Shown here: one piece after another, positions 27,891 through 37,820 of the stretch | How the letters are laid out: each line of letters starts with the position of its first letter | How positions within the stretch are numbered: the stretch's first letter is position 1 | Assembly (NCBI RefSeq): GCF_030160655.1 | Contig: NZ_BSOT01000005.1 | Span: 434,001-498,000 of the forward strand | Direction: 5' to 3' | Length of the DNA: 64,000 bases | From: Agaribacter marinus | GTDB lineage: Bacteria; Pseudomonadota; Gammaproteobacteria; Enterobacterales; Alteromonadaceae | Made by a program: the position numbers and the translations under genes | Notes under the pieces: model-generated | What the model was told of the DNA's origin: nothing | Seen by the model: only the letters and a program-made list of their open reading frames with translations | Database searches by the model: none

Positions 27891-30800
27891 ATGGCGTCCA
27901 AATTCAAGATAAGCGCATTGACGCTTGCAGTATTAGCTTCAATGAATGCATTTGCTGCTGATGATGTTGCACAAGAAGATAATCAATCGACAGTAGAAGA
28001 AGATACCGTTGAGGTTATCAGCGTTAAAGGGTTTAAAGGCAGCTTGTTAAAAGCGATTAACCGTAAACGTTTTGCTGATGGCGTGGTCGATTCAATACAT
28101 GCAGAAGACATTGGTAAATCAACGGATCAGAATATTGGTGATGCTTTATCACGAATCACTGGTGTTACTGTGCAAGAAGAAGATGGTGAAGGTACCAGAA
28201 TTTCCGTGCGTGGCGCACAAGCCGATATGAATCAGGTGTCGCTAAATGGCGTAGCCTTAACGAGTGGTTTAAATGGAAATGGTGCGGATCCAGGTTTTGG
28301 ACAAAGTGTTGATTTAAGTCAGTTTTCCTCGGATATCTTGTCGTCCATCGATGTAATTAAAACGCCGTCAGCAGATCATGATGAAGGTTCGTTGGGCGCT
28401 AATGTTATTTTACGTACAGTAAAACCGCTTCAACTTAGTGAACGGCGTGCATCTGTGACACTCCAGGGGCGTTACAACGACTATTCCGATGATGTAAACG
28501 GAAAAGTAAGCTTTTCAGTGTCAGACAAATTTTTTGACGACACTTTTGGCGCGATTTTGACATTTGCTGATGAAACCCAAAATACTAGAAGTGACTCATT
28601 CTTTTCTGGTTGGAATGAGTTCTTAGCTAATGTCGAATCTGGTCGCGCACGTCACTTGTCAAATGGTGAAGTCATTACAGAAGATATGCGCGCCTTCCAT
28701 CGAGGGTTCAATAGCTTCGGACTAAATCTAAATGAAAGAAATCGTCGTACCGTTAATTTAGGGCTGCAATACGCACCGACATCTGAATTAGATATTCAAC
28801 TCGATTTGAGTCGAGCAGAGCAAGATTTAGTATTTGATAGTCATTCGATGAGCGTAAATACAAGCCTTACTCGTGGTGATTCCAATAATGCTGCAGAACA
28901 CCCTCAAGAAGATTGGTGGACGGTAGATACCGCAACAAGAGTACTAGTAAAAAATACAAACTTTAATACAAAAGGTGGCCTGAATAGAAGTATTGGTGGA
29001 AAAGATGTCTCGACCGACGCTGCGACGCTAAAGATAAACTATCAAGCAACAGACGAACTCAGTGTCGAGTTGACTGCTGGAATGTCAAGAACAAAAGATG
29101 ACAGTAAACGCAACTTAAGTGCATCTACAGCGACATGGAACACATTGGCTGGTGAGCCAAATCTTCTAGAAGGGCAGGCGATTGAGCCCGTTGGCATTGA
29201 TTGTTCTACTGGACCTTGTAGTTTTGTATTTAACAGTGGCAGTGCGCTTATTGAACCAGGTATTGAGGGGCAAAGAGGGACTTACTATCACACTAGCATG
29301 TTCATGCCTTTTGATTTGGCATCACAACATCTTGGCGGGTTAAATCAGCATCAAAATAATAATACTGATACAAATAAGTCGGTCTTTTTAGATTTTGACT
29401 ACGATTTAGACTTGGGACCTATAACAACGCTCGAATTTGGGGCAAAGTACTCTGAAAGAGTGAAAGACGTCTTTATTGACAAAGCTAGCCTGAGTGATAT
29501 TTCAGTACCAGCGTTTAATGAAGATGGCCAACAAGTCGTAAATTTACTGTCTCCTCAATTTATAGGTGCTTCTGAGTTTATTAGTCCCAACGCTTTTCCG
29601 GTCAATAATTTTATGCATGGCGTCGCTGCAGATGGATTTGGCCTAGAAGAAGGGTGGAGTTTTATTGACCCTGAAAAGGCGTTAAGTATTGCATTTCAAG
29701 AACCGAATGTACGCTTAATTCCCAATCCTGCGGGTACTAAGAAAATAGAACAAGATAATCACTCTCTATACGGAAAGGTGAATTTTGAATTGATGGATGG
29801 CAGATTACGCGGCGATTTTGGTTTACGTTATGTCAAAACAAAAATGGCAGTGCAAGGCTATACATCAGTAAATTTCGATAAGAATGCTAATCACTTGACG
29901 CCTTATGACATCGTTTATCGCAAGGGCTTAGCTAACGAAAGCTTACCGGTTTGTGACTATTCGCAATTGGACGGAAGTGTCGATGACTTAGTTGGCGGTT
30001 GTTACGAACCTAGAATTACGCATATTTGGGGAGCAAAAGCGAATGGTCCGACGGACACAATTCCCGTCCCCGGTGCTGATGGTACTGTCTCCGCAGAAGA
30101 GTTAGAGCGCACGCGTTTTTACCAAATGTTGGATGTGGTTTATGGCGCAGATGGCAACGTACAGCAAATTTTGCAAAACGATTCATTTCGTGATCACCCT
30201 GAATTTGAGTTATTTAGTGGACCTAGATATCCATGGCGTGTTCGCTACTGGGTAGACAATACTACGGATTCTGTAGAAGTAGCGGGTTCAAATAAATTTA
30301 CCGGTGAGAATGTTGCTAGTAACTGGCTACGTAATTTTTCAGTTGAAGACGGGAGTGAAAGCTCAGTATTGCTGCCAAGTCTAAATCTAAATTATCAGCT
30401 AAATGACGAAATCATTACGCGCTTTGCCGTATCACGCACAATGACACGACCAAATTTTAATGATATTTCACCCGATTCAAAAATTGTCGAATCCATTTGG
30501 GCAGACAGGGGGTGGGGGAGTGTTGGAAACCCTCAATTGAAACCGCTTAAGTCGGATAACCTAGATCTATCTTTTGAATGGTATTTTGATGATACCGGCT
30601 TAGCTGCATTTACGCTGTATAGAAAAGACATGAAAGACTTTATTCAGCAAGTAAATGAAGTGTATTACTGGGCAGATATTCGTCAGCAATATGATTTAGA
30701 AACTATTTCTTTAGAAGACCTGTTGATTATTCCAGATGGTCAAACGCCGGCAGACGGATGTATGCCAGTGCGTCAAACTCAATGGCGTTTAGCGCTAGAA

Positions 30801-31514
30801 TGGCAGTTTGGTTGTGACGAATTAAGACTTGGCACCAAACGTAATGGCGCATCAACGACAACACAAGGATTTGAAGTTAACTATGTAGATACATACGATA
30901 GCTTACCTGGCGCATGGTCAGGTTTGGGGTTAAGTATGAACTATACGTTTGCAGATTCTGAAAGTGATCCTGAAGCGTCAGAATTGACCGGTGAACTGCT
31001 CGATACATTCCCTATGCGATATACGCCTCGCCATTCAGCTAATACAGCCATATTTTGGGAATATGAAGGAATATCACTTCGTTTAGCGCATCGCTATAAC
31101 GGTATCCAATACACAGGACCCTCTGGTCAATATAGACGTTGGCAGGACGCGACAAACCGTCTTGACTTTAGTGCGTCATACAAGGTAAGTCAAAATGTTA
31201 GCCTTTCATTCCAAGCGTTGAACTTGACAGATGACGTCAATCGTCAGTTTGTCACCGCTGATCGCATCAAAGATGGGTTCGTTCAAAATGCAGAAGGTAA
31301 CTTCCTTGATGATACTGGTGAAGTGATTGGTATCACAGGTGATGACGGCGTTTTTATGCCATCAACGATTGATAATGTTGACACTTCACGATTAGTAGAC
31401 AACTTGTTTTCTGAAGGTGACCCAATGCGAGACGGCAATGTTGATACTAGTAAAACTACTAGTTTGTCGAAAAGTGGGCGTCAATATCGTTTCAGTGTAC
31501 GCGTAGATTTTTAA
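27891..31514 (+). CDS. TonB-dependent outer-membrane glycan receptor
   Basis: The 1207-aa receptor has a signal peptide (FALTLAVLASMNAFA-like, ending near residue 22), a plug domain (about 45-180: QNIGDALSRITGVTVQEEDG, then TRISVRGAQADMNQVSLNG) and a long beta-barrel ending in the outer-membrane signature FSVRVDF. Its size and plug resemble the TonB-Xanth-Caul group used by marine Gammaproteobacteria for oligosaccharide uptake. GGGGAG precedes the ATG. Two operators precede it, and a carbohydrate-binding-like lipoprotein follows after 86 nt. The substrate is inferred from the neighbours. Confidence 0.93.
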   Translation: MASKFKISALTLAVLASMNAFAADDVAQEDNQSTVEEDTVEVISVKGFKGSLLKAINRKRFADGVVDSIHAEDIGKSTDQNIGDALSRITGVTVQEEDGEGTRISVRGAQADMNQVSLNGVALTSGLNGNGADPGFGQSVDLSQFSSDILSSIDVIKTPSADHDEGSLGANVILRTVKPLQLSERRASVTLQGRYNDYSDDVNGKVSFSVSDKFFDDTFGAILTFADETQNTRSDSFFSGWNEFLANVESGRARHLSNGEVITEDMRAFHRGFNSFGLNLNERNRRTVNLGLQYAPTSELDIQLDLSRAEQDLVFDSHSMSVNTSLTRGDSNNAAEHPQEDWWTVDTATRVLVKNTNFNTKGGLNRSIGGKDVSTDAATLKINYQATDELSVELTAGMSRTKDDSKRNLSASTATWNTLAGEPNLLEGQAIEPVGIDCSTGPCSFVFNSGSALIEPGIEGQRGTYYHTSMFMPFDLASQHLGGLNQHQNNNTDTNKSVFLDFDYDLDLGPITTLEFGAKYSERVKDVFIDKASLSDISVPAFNEDGQQVVNLLSPQFIGASEFISPNAFPVNNFMHGVAADGFGLEEGWSFIDPEKALSIAFQEPNVRLIPNPAGTKKIEQDNHSLYGKVNFELMDGRLRGDFGLRYVKTKMAVQGYTSVNFDKNANHLTPYDIVYRKGLANESLPVCDYSQLDGSVDDLVGGCYEPRITHIWGAKANGPTDTIPVPGADGTVSAEELERTRFYQMLDVVYGADGNVQQILQNDSFRDHPEFELFSGPRYPWRVRYWVDNTTDSVEVAGSNKFTGENVASNWLRNFSVEDGSESSVLLPSLNLNYQLNDEIITRFAVSRTMTRPNFNDISPDSKIVESIWADRGWGSVGNPQLKPLKSDNLDLSFEWYFDDTGLAAFTLYRKDMKDFIQQVNEVYYWADIRQQYDLETISLEDLLIIPDGQTPADGCMPVRQTQWRLALEWQFGCDELRLGTKRNGASTTTQGFEVNYVDTYDSLPGAWSGLGLSMNYTFADSESDPEASELTGELLDTFPMRYTPRHSANTAIFWEYEGISLRLAHRYNGIQYTGPSGQYRRWQDATNRLDFSASYKVSQNVSLSFQALNLTDDVNRQFVTADRIKDGFVQNAEGNFLDDTGEVIGITGDDGVFMPSTIDNVDTSRLVDNLFSEGDPMRDGNVDTSKTTSLSKSGRQYRFSVRVDF

Positions 31515-31600
31515 CATTGATTAATAAGCAATTGAATGATCAACAACGAGTTACAATGGAGAAGTGCTAAAAGCATTTCTCCGAAAAACGGAGAAGTAAG

Positions 31601-33196
31601 ATGAATACAAACTTACTAAAAAAATTATTTCTTGCTACAGCTGTAGCAACAGCACTCGCTGGATGTGGCGGTGCGGATGAAGGTTTTCAAACAGGTTTGA
31701 CAGGCACTGCCGCGGTTAGTTGGGATGGCCCAAGAAACATTGAATTAGACGAAGTATCGGGTACACACCGTTTGAGTTTACTTGACGGTGCTAATCTTCA
31801 AGGGACTGAGTCCGTGATTATTAGAAGCTTAATTATTCTTGGTGATAACCCTCCACCGCCGTTAGGTATTACTTTCAATGGTACAGATGTGACAGTAAAT
31901 ACCGATGAATTTTTGCACGTTGTGGAATTCGGTAACGCTATTACATATGAATATGAGTACATCATTGAAAACGGAAAAGGTGCGCCACGAAATGAAGATG
32001 GCACAGAACAAAGACGGAAGTTGAATATTACGCTGAATGGTGTCTCTCATCCCGTTGAAAGTTTTACATTGAGTGAGCAATCGATGGAAATTCCGCCCAC
32101 GAACGAGGTCGAATTTGAAGTGTCTGGTGTGTTCGAACCATTTTTTTCGACAAATCAAGCGATTGATTGGACACTTGATGGTGAAACGCTCGAGACGGGC
32201 GTAACGATTGGTAATGAATTTGCTAGCTTTACTGTGTTGGAATCTGGTTCGATAAAAATTGTCGGTATTACAGAAGGGATGACCGAATTAGTTGGTGTGC
32301 CTCAAGATGACCCAACGAAAGCGGTAACTCTGCCGATTGAAGTAACAAATAACTTCACGTCTTCATATGCAGTATCTTTACATCATGGCGTAGTAGAAGA
32401 CTCTATTGGTAAAACGCTGACATTAGCTGATTGTAGCGCTCATATGCTATCTGCAGTAAATGCACCGGCTGAGCGTAACTTTGCGGATACTATTACTTGG
32501 TCATCTACATCGGAAAAGATTTCAATCATGCCGATGGAAGGCCTAACTGAGGATGGTTCACCGGTATCTGGTGCAAAAGCAATGATATCCATCGCTGATG
32601 GTCAGGCAGGTGCAGAAGTTGTTCAAGTGACTGCAAATAGCGAATCGGGTAAGCAAAAAACGATCAGCGTGAAAATTGCTGAAAACGTCATGTGTGATGG
32701 TCTACTTAATAGTGACTTTTCTGATACGCTCAAAGGTTGGTATTGGAAAAATAAGGACGGTTTAACGTCTGAGATTCTGCCGAATGTGGGTATTGAGGGC
32801 GATGCCCTACACATAACTGGTGATGGCAGTGCATCTCACTTTTTACAAGGTATTCAGTGGGATGCAGCGTCCGAGCCTAATCTTACGATACGTCCACTAG
32901 GGACTGGGACGGGACAAATTGGATTTTCTGGCTGGGTGAAAAATCTTGGTGGTAGCGCCACAAAATTTAGTTTAGAGCTTTCTATTTGGACGGGGAGTTG
33001 GGCGACGTTTGACAACCCATCCCTTGATGTTGAAGTGTCAGATGAGTGGCAGTTTGTATCGGGCACCTTTGACGCGCCATTGTGGGGCGACGATACGTCA
33101 ATGCGCTTCATTTATCGTATTCCTCAGTCAGATCCTGCTGTCGCAAGCGACTTGTTGATTGACAATGTGGCATTGTACAAAGTACAGACCTTTTAA
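31601..33196 (+). CDS. Lipoprotein with Ig-like and CBM-like domains
   Basis: The 531-aa protein has a lipobox ATALAGC near residue 22. Beta-rich segments follow (about 40-365) that look like immunoglobulin-type repeats, and a C-terminal region (about 366-531; NSDFSDTLKGWYWKN, then LDVEVSDEWQFVSGTFDA and LLIDNVALY) resembles a CBM4/9/22-type jelly roll. No catalytic motif is evident. Sitting directly behind the TonB receptor, it is a candidate surface glycan-binding partner, by analogy with SusD-type proteins. A strong terminator follows. Confidence 0.7.
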   Translation: MNTNLLKKLFLATAVATALAGCGGADEGFQTGLTGTAAVSWDGPRNIELDEVSGTHRLSLLDGANLQGTESVIIRSLIILGDNPPPPLGITFNGTDVTVNTDEFLHVVEFGNAITYEYEYIIENGKGAPRNEDGTEQRRKLNITLNGVSHPVESFTLSEQSMEIPPTNEVEFEVSGVFEPFFSTNQAIDWTLDGETLETGVTIGNEFASFTVLESGSIKIVGITEGMTELVGVPQDDPTKAVTLPIEVTNNFTSSYAVSLHHGVVEDSIGKTLTLADCSAHMLSAVNAPAERNFADTITWSSTSEKISIMPMEGLTEDGSPVSGAKAMISIADGQAGAEVVQVTANSESGKQKTISVKIAENVMCDGLLNSDFSDTLKGWYWKNKDGLTSEILPNVGIEGDALHITGDGSASHFLQGIQWDAASEPNLTIRPLGTGTGQIGFSGWVKNLGGSATKFSLELSIWTGSWATFDNPSLDVEVSDEWQFVSGTFDAPLWGDDTSMRFIYRIPQSDPAVASDLLIDNVALYKVQTF

Positions 33197-33227
33197 TGTC
33201 AGTATCGCTTCATTAATGTGCTATGCA

Positions 33228-33260
33228 AAGCCTGTCAGTATGTTACTGACAGGCTTTTTT
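33228..33260 (+). terminator. Intrinsic terminator after receptor-lipoprotein unit
   Basis: A 13-bp perfect stem AAGCCTGTCAGTA/TACTGACAGGCTT (33228-33240 and 33244-33256) with a 3-nt loop ends in T's to 33260. The following 230 bp to the next stop codon hold nothing I can name. Confidence 0.9.
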
Positions 33261-33492
33261 ATAGTTCTCGTTAACCGTTTGATCGAATATGTATACTTCA
33301 CTTCTCAGCGGCTCAAACTTTTTAGTTCGTATGCTACTAGCCTAGCCAAAACGTTCTCCTCGTGAACAGCTACCAACGCGATAAAGGGTTCACTTGAACC
33401 TGCAAACGATTGATAAACAACTGGCTCAAATTGCGAAGAGCGAGCACTAGTCAGCTGTTTAGAGTCAGTTGGGAACTTGTTAAGTGCTGTTG

Positions 33493-34239
33493 CTACTGCT
33501 TTAAGATTATCATTTCTTTTGCTACAAGTGCGGCTGAAGGCAAAAACATTGTTGATACAATACGTTTATCTGCGATCACAGCATATTTGTCTTTTAGGGT
33601 TTTCTTATTTTGAGCGATAGCCCCATGCTTATTAAGCTGACTTTCAATAAGAAAAGGCAGTAGTGTACCTTGCTTTGCCCATGGCTTAGATATTTCAGTG
33701 GAGTTAGGAAATCCGGCTATTTTTTTACCTTTCACCAAAAACTCCCCGTTAGATAATGTCACGTTTGCGATTCCTGCTGAGCCATGACCACCAACTCCTA
33801 TGATGCCTTCTGACTCATAGATACGACGAATAATGGAATGGATTTTTTTGTTATCTGCAACATCAAACATTACACCGTAGCCACCACCAATGAATATGCC
33901 CCAATAGTCCTTAGGATCGATTTGAGAAGGCGAGAATGAACTGTTCGCTTTTTCTAAGAAACCCTCATGTTTGATGGTATAACTACTTATGCCTAGAGGG
34001 TCCATCATAAACTTAACTTCCCCACCTTTTGGTGATACAAAGTCAACGTCAAAACCATGACTAACAAAAATGTGATAAGGAGGTGCAAATTCCCACAAAT
34101 TATTTCTGGCATCATGCTTTTCAGGATCTCCCATATCTACCATATTAGATGCGACGATCAGTACTTTCTTTGTAGGCTCCGCAATAGCATTTGTGGCAAG
34201 CAAGACAGCAGTTAACAAAATAGTGGTTAAGAATTTCAT
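33493..34239 (-). CDS. Exported DJ-1/PfpI-family protein lacking the catalytic Cys
   Basis: The 248-aa protein has a signal peptide cleaved near AIA-EP. The fold signatures are present: DFVSPKGGEV, GIFIGGGYGVMFD, and ANVTLSNGEFLVKGKKIAGF. At the nucleophile elbow, where the family has C-H-G (AVCHGPAAL-like), the sequence is GVGGHGSAG: Gly151 replaces Cys. It may be a non-catalytic paralogue, a chaperone-like or binding protein. AAGGAAA precedes the ATG. It is separated by about 300 bp from the next minus-strand gene and has no LacI-type operator. Confidence 0.8.
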   Translation of the reverse strand: MKFLTTILLTAVLLATNAIAEPTKKVLIVASNMVDMGDPEKHDARNNLWEFAPPYHIFVSHGFDVDFVSPKGGEVKFMMDPLGISSYTIKHEGFLEKANSSFSPSQIDPKDYWGIFIGGGYGVMFDVADNKKIHSIIRRIYESEGIIGVGGHGSAGIANVTLSNGEFLVKGKKIAGFPNSTEISKPWAKQGTLLPFLIESQLNKHGAIAQNKKTLKDKYAVIADKRIVSTMFLPSAALVAKEMIILKQ

Positions 34240-34393
34240 TATTTTCCTTTATAAAAAACTAAAATCACTCTTTAGACGAGACAAATGACGAAAAGGTTTA
34301 AATGCTGAGGTACTTAACTTGTTAAATAAACGACAACTATACGTGGGAGATAATCGTGTAGCGTTGCTGTAGTTTTCCTGTAGTGGGTAACAA

Positions 34394-34513
34394 TCATATT
34401 ATATAACGTTCTGTGGATGACGTTTTCATCCCAAGATCACGTATTTGTTTTTTCAATTTTTCCAATATATTACGCAAACCTTTAACACGCAAGCGAGTCA
34501 AGCCGCGCCGCAT
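34394..34513 (-). pseudogene. Possible 3' remnant of an IS transposase
   Basis: A short minus-strand frame reads MRRGLTRLRVKGLRNI..KLKKQIRDLG and stops at 34394-34396. The RGLTRxRxKGLxN pattern recalls the C-terminal end of IS1182/IS5-type DDE transposases. It begins just after the membrane-protein stop codon and lacks the rest of a transposase, inverted repeats and a start signal. This is a weak call; chance similarity is quite possible. The rest of the 301-bp gap (34240-34540) shows nothing else. Confidence 0.25.
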
Positions 34514-34540
34514 TTTTGCATCATAGCTTGATTCGCTAGA

Positions 34541-35581
34541 CTATTGCTTAGTGCACGGATAGCTGGAGACCAGTATTAAGTCTACCCACTTGTCGGCATC
34601 GATGGACTTATCGAATCGATATTGAATGCTGCCGTCATTGGTTGTTGAACCACCGTGCCCAGTTAACTCCAATATCGCATGTTGCCTTTTGGTGGGGTCG
34701 TGAGATATATAAGCGGAATAAAGTATAGAAGGTTGCCCAAGTAGGTCATCAGGCCATGCTTCATTAGTATCTGCAGGAATATTTATTTCCGCGTAAATCA
34801 CATAGTCTTCATGTGTGTTTTCTTTTAGGTAGTTTTCTAAGCTGAACTGGTGATTCTTAGTTGCCCCAGTAAATTGATCGACTTTCCCATCGCTGTCAAT
34901 ACCAGAAATTAAGGTGTATTTATTGCGCCAGACCGGTAAAACTAGATGCCTAGCGGTTTGTTGCCCATGCCATTCGGGTGAGTCTGAGTAGGCTAATGAT
35001 GGCGACACGTATAAACTCTCTATCAGGGATCCTGACGTTGATTCTGCCCATACGGCAAAGGCTAGTTTATTTTTAACCATTGGGTGAAAAGCTGCCGTTA
35101 ACGTCAGTGCGAGGTTTTCGGAGCCTGCGCCGCAGGTTTCATTGGTTTTGATAAGCGAGAATGTTGTTTTCTCAAACGCTGAGTAAACGCTCGACGAAGA
35201 CCTAACAATCTCGTTGAAGCGTTTATGTTCATAACTATTTGATACAAGCCAATGAATTGGTTGAAGGTTATAGTAGCTGCTAATAACTAAGAACAGTGAG
35301 AATACGGCACTTAGCGCTATAAACAGCCTAGTTTTCTTTATATTTTTAAACAGAGCAAACGTAAAAAATGTGTATCGCTGTGCAATATGTATGGAAAAAA
35401 ATATAATTGCTGCACAAGCAAAGGCGATGTGTACTCTTGCGGTAAGCAGTGAAAATGGGAAGAAGAATGCAAGCACGCCCGTTACTACAAGCGCTAATAC
35501 AATAAAAATTAAGCTGAAATTTACAAATGTCCGATTCAAAATAGGGTATGCCTTCTTATTTTTAGGGTAGGGTAGCGCCAA
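34541..35581 (-). CDS. Membrane protein with b561/DUF4405-like helices and periplasmic domain
   Basis: The 346-aa protein has about four N-terminal transmembrane helices (roughly 18-115). Histidines in ARVHIAF and FFSIHIAQRYTF are spaced as possible haem ligands, as in DUF4405/cytochrome-b561-like proteins. The rest (about 125-346) is extracytoplasmic, with DQFTGATKNHQFSLE recalling the DUF2271/FMN-acceptor-like group. An electron-transfer role is a guess. The only in-frame start is TTG at 35581, without a clear ribosome binding site. Confidence 0.5.
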   Translation of the reverse strand: MALPYPKNKKAYPILNRTFVNFSLIFIVLALVVTGVLAFFFPFSLLTARVHIAFACAAIIFFSIHIAQRYTFFTFALFKNIKKTRLFIALSAVFSLFLVISSYYNLQPIHWLVSNSYEHKRFNEIVRSSSSVYSAFEKTTFSLIKTNETCGAGSENLALTLTAAFHPMVKNKLAFAVWAESTSGSLIESLYVSPSLAYSDSPEWHGQQTARHLVLPVWRNKYTLISGIDSDGKVDQFTGATKNHQFSLENYLKENTHEDYVIYAEINIPADTNEAWPDDLLGQPSILYSAYISHDPTKRQHAILELTGHGGSTTNDGSIQYRFDKSIDADKWVDLILVSSYPCTKQ

Positions 35582-35585
35582 AAGG

Positions 35586-35609
35586 AAAAGGCTGCACTAA
35601 CAGCCTTTT
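35586..35609 (-). terminator. Terminator after FAD oxidoreductase
   Basis: AAAAGGCTG/CAGCCTTTT (35586-35594 and 35601-35609) with a 6-nt loop is symmetric and ends in T's on the minus strand. It closes the gene at 35664. Confidence 0.7.
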
Positions 35610-35663
35610 AAGTTACATAACGTGATTGTACAAGCAGAGCAAAACGTACCCCAATGGGGAAGT

Positions 35664-37505
35664 TTAGGCTGATGTAGCACGAGAGACCTTACCATTGGCA
35701 CTCCCTTCTTCTGTATAGCCTATCAATTTCCGCAATTCATCGATGTGCGCTTTCGCCACTGTCCGTGGATTTGTTTTATGTTTTTTGCATAAAGCAGCTG
35801 CAAATCCAGTAGCGATTCCCATTTGACCGCAGGTGTTCATCACACGGGGCCCTGCCAGCCCTATGTGTGTACAACTGAAATTTCTACCCGCCATCATTAA
35901 GTTGTCTATGTCTTTTGAGTAAAAGCACCTAAATGGTATGTAGTACATTCCAACATTCATAAACAAGGCTTCAGAACGATAATCTGCATGATGCCCATGG
36001 TGCTTGAGTTGATAATGTGAATCTAATACACGCGTTTCTTCGACCACAATGTCTGGGAAATCAGGCTTGTCTACGGCATCTCGCATTGAGTATATGTGGT
36101 CGCCCATTATTCTGCGAGACTCTCTTCTGCCGCCAATGAAAGCAACAAATTTTAGTTGATACATCTTATTTTTAGGACGCTTTTTGGCATTATAAAAATT
36201 TCCATAAACCGCTCTAAACATATGATCTCTTATGCTTTCAGCATTTTCGATTTGATGTAAATTATCATGTGAAAACTCCCAATCCCAATCGCCTTTTAAT
36301 GCGGCATCTTTGGTAGCAACTGGCATGGCCCATGGCACTTTTGGAAAGTCTGTCGGGTAACGTCCAATATCACTGTTCCATAGGATGCTGGTGCCCATTA
36401 TGCGATTATCAGGTTCAGATGGGCTCCATAATTCTCCATGCTTTTCCCATACTTCGTTAAATTCACTTGATGCTTCTCGTCCATAACGATATTCGGCGCC
36501 TGCCCAATATGCCAACCAGGCATCGCCACTGCAGTCAATAAATTGCGGCGATTTGAAGCGGCGAATAATACCAGTGCGCGTATTCCTTGCGTCCACACTA
36601 ATGATGCGTTTACCTTCCTTTTCAAGCCCAATACAAGAAAAGTTAGGGAAGAGATGTACTTTACTATTAGCCATCGTCTTTTCCCGCTTTTCCTGGTCGA
36701 ACTTGGCATGTTCGTGACCATTTGGCCAGTGTTCTGTATCTAGCGTACGCAGTAGCGCTTCACCTTTACCATGTATTCCTTCGGTATGCACCCGTATTTC
36801 GTCGCTAGCATTGCCACCAAATTTTGGCCTGTCTTGTATCAATGCCACTTTTAAACCTTGAGCGCTGGCTGTCAAAGCACTAGCGCATCCAGCAATGCCG
36901 CCACCAACGATAACTAAATCGAAATCATCTTCTTGAATACTCAATTTACTCCGGCCAGACAGTTTATCTTTCCAATGGTATAAATCGTTTGAAGATACAG
37001 GTAAATTTGGTGTGGGCGAACGGGAAAAATAAATTGCATCAAAGCGTCCTTCAAAGCCTGTTAGGTCCTCAACTTCGATGTTTATATTGCCGGCTTTGTG
37101 CTCAAAAGAACCTGCTTGTTGCCATGCCCATCCCGGTTTTGTACCAAGCACGTTGGGCATTGTCTTGCCGTTGATATGTAATTTAAATTGACCTGGCGAC
37201 GGCCAATCTCCGGGGCACCAATCTCTTGTTCGAACGAATATATGCCATGTACCTGTTGTATTTAGCTTGATATTGGTTTTAGCATTTTTAACAGGAACAC
37301 CCATACCATGCGCTAAAAGATGATTGCCGCCCATTTGTTGATAAAATTGTGTATCAAGCAACCATCCACCGAAATCATTAAAGTGACAGGCTTCAACTAA
37401 TACGCCTTTATCATCAAAACCTTGCGCCCCAAAACCGTATGTAGGAGCAATGGCGGTAACGACCGCTGTCCCACCTACCATACGTAAAAATGTTCTTCTA
37501 TCCAC
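35664..37505 (-). CDS. Tat-exported FAD-dependent oxidoreductase with N-terminal beta domain
   Basis: The 613-aa protein begins MDRRTFLRMVGG, a Tat-type twin-arginine start. Residues about 30-165 form a beta-rich domain that resembles a carbohydrate-binding module (TTGTWHIFVRTRDWCPGDW). The FAD-binding motif VIVGGGIAGCASALTASAQG starts at about 198, and CSGDAWLAYWAG and MMAGRNFSCTHIG follow as in the FAD_oxidored (PF12831) family. Enzymes of this type occur in glycan loci; the substrate is unknown. The start is GTG with GAGGAAG upstream. A LacI-type operator lies 72 bp upstream. Confidence 0.85.
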   Translation of the reverse strand: MDRRTFLRMVGGTAVVTAIAPTYGFGAQGFDDKGVLVEACHFNDFGGWLLDTQFYQQMGGNHLLAHGMGVPVKNAKTNIKLNTTGTWHIFVRTRDWCPGDWPSPGQFKLHINGKTMPNVLGTKPGWAWQQAGSFEHKAGNINIEVEDLTGFEGRFDAIYFSRSPTPNLPVSSNDLYHWKDKLSGRSKLSIQEDDFDLVIVGGGIAGCASALTASAQGLKVALIQDRPKFGGNASDEIRVHTEGIHGKGEALLRTLDTEHWPNGHEHAKFDQEKREKTMANSKVHLFPNFSCIGLEKEGKRIISVDARNTRTGIIRRFKSPQFIDCSGDAWLAYWAGAEYRYGREASSEFNEVWEKHGELWSPSEPDNRIMGTSILWNSDIGRYPTDFPKVPWAMPVATKDAALKGDWDWEFSHDNLHQIENAESIRDHMFRAVYGNFYNAKKRPKNKMYQLKFVAFIGGRRESRRIMGDHIYSMRDAVDKPDFPDIVVEETRVLDSHYQLKHHGHHADYRSEALFMNVGMYYIPFRCFYSKDIDNLMMAGRNFSCTHIGLAGPRVMNTCGQMGIATGFAAALCKKHKTNPRTVAKAHIDELRKLIGYTEEGSANGKVSRATSA

Positions 37506-37576
37506 TTTACTTCCTCAATCTTTAATATTGCATTAGTCACTGAATACCACTCAATATTACGTAACTATTAAATGAA

Positions 37577-37590
37577 TGTAAACGATAACA
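37577..37590. promoter_or_regulatory. LacI-type operator upstream of FAD oxidoreductase
   Basis: TGTAAACGATAACA keeps the left half-site and the terminal ACA of the consensus. It lies in the 391-bp AT-rich divergent gap 37506-37896 that also holds the site at 37821. Confidence 0.55.
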
Positions 37591-37820
37591 CTCGTTTGGT
37601 TTTTCAATACGATAACGAGTAATAATTCTTTATTATGTTAATTTATTGTATACATTTTTAATTTTTATATCTTGGTTTTAAGAAATTTTTGTTAGGTGTT
37701 GAAAACTCTAATTTTCACTATTTTTAATGGAGGGTGGTGCTATTCTTATGTGGACGTTATGTCGGTTTTTAAGATCCGAAAAATATTTTTTATTGAGTGC
37801 ATGGTAAAGTGAATGTTAAA

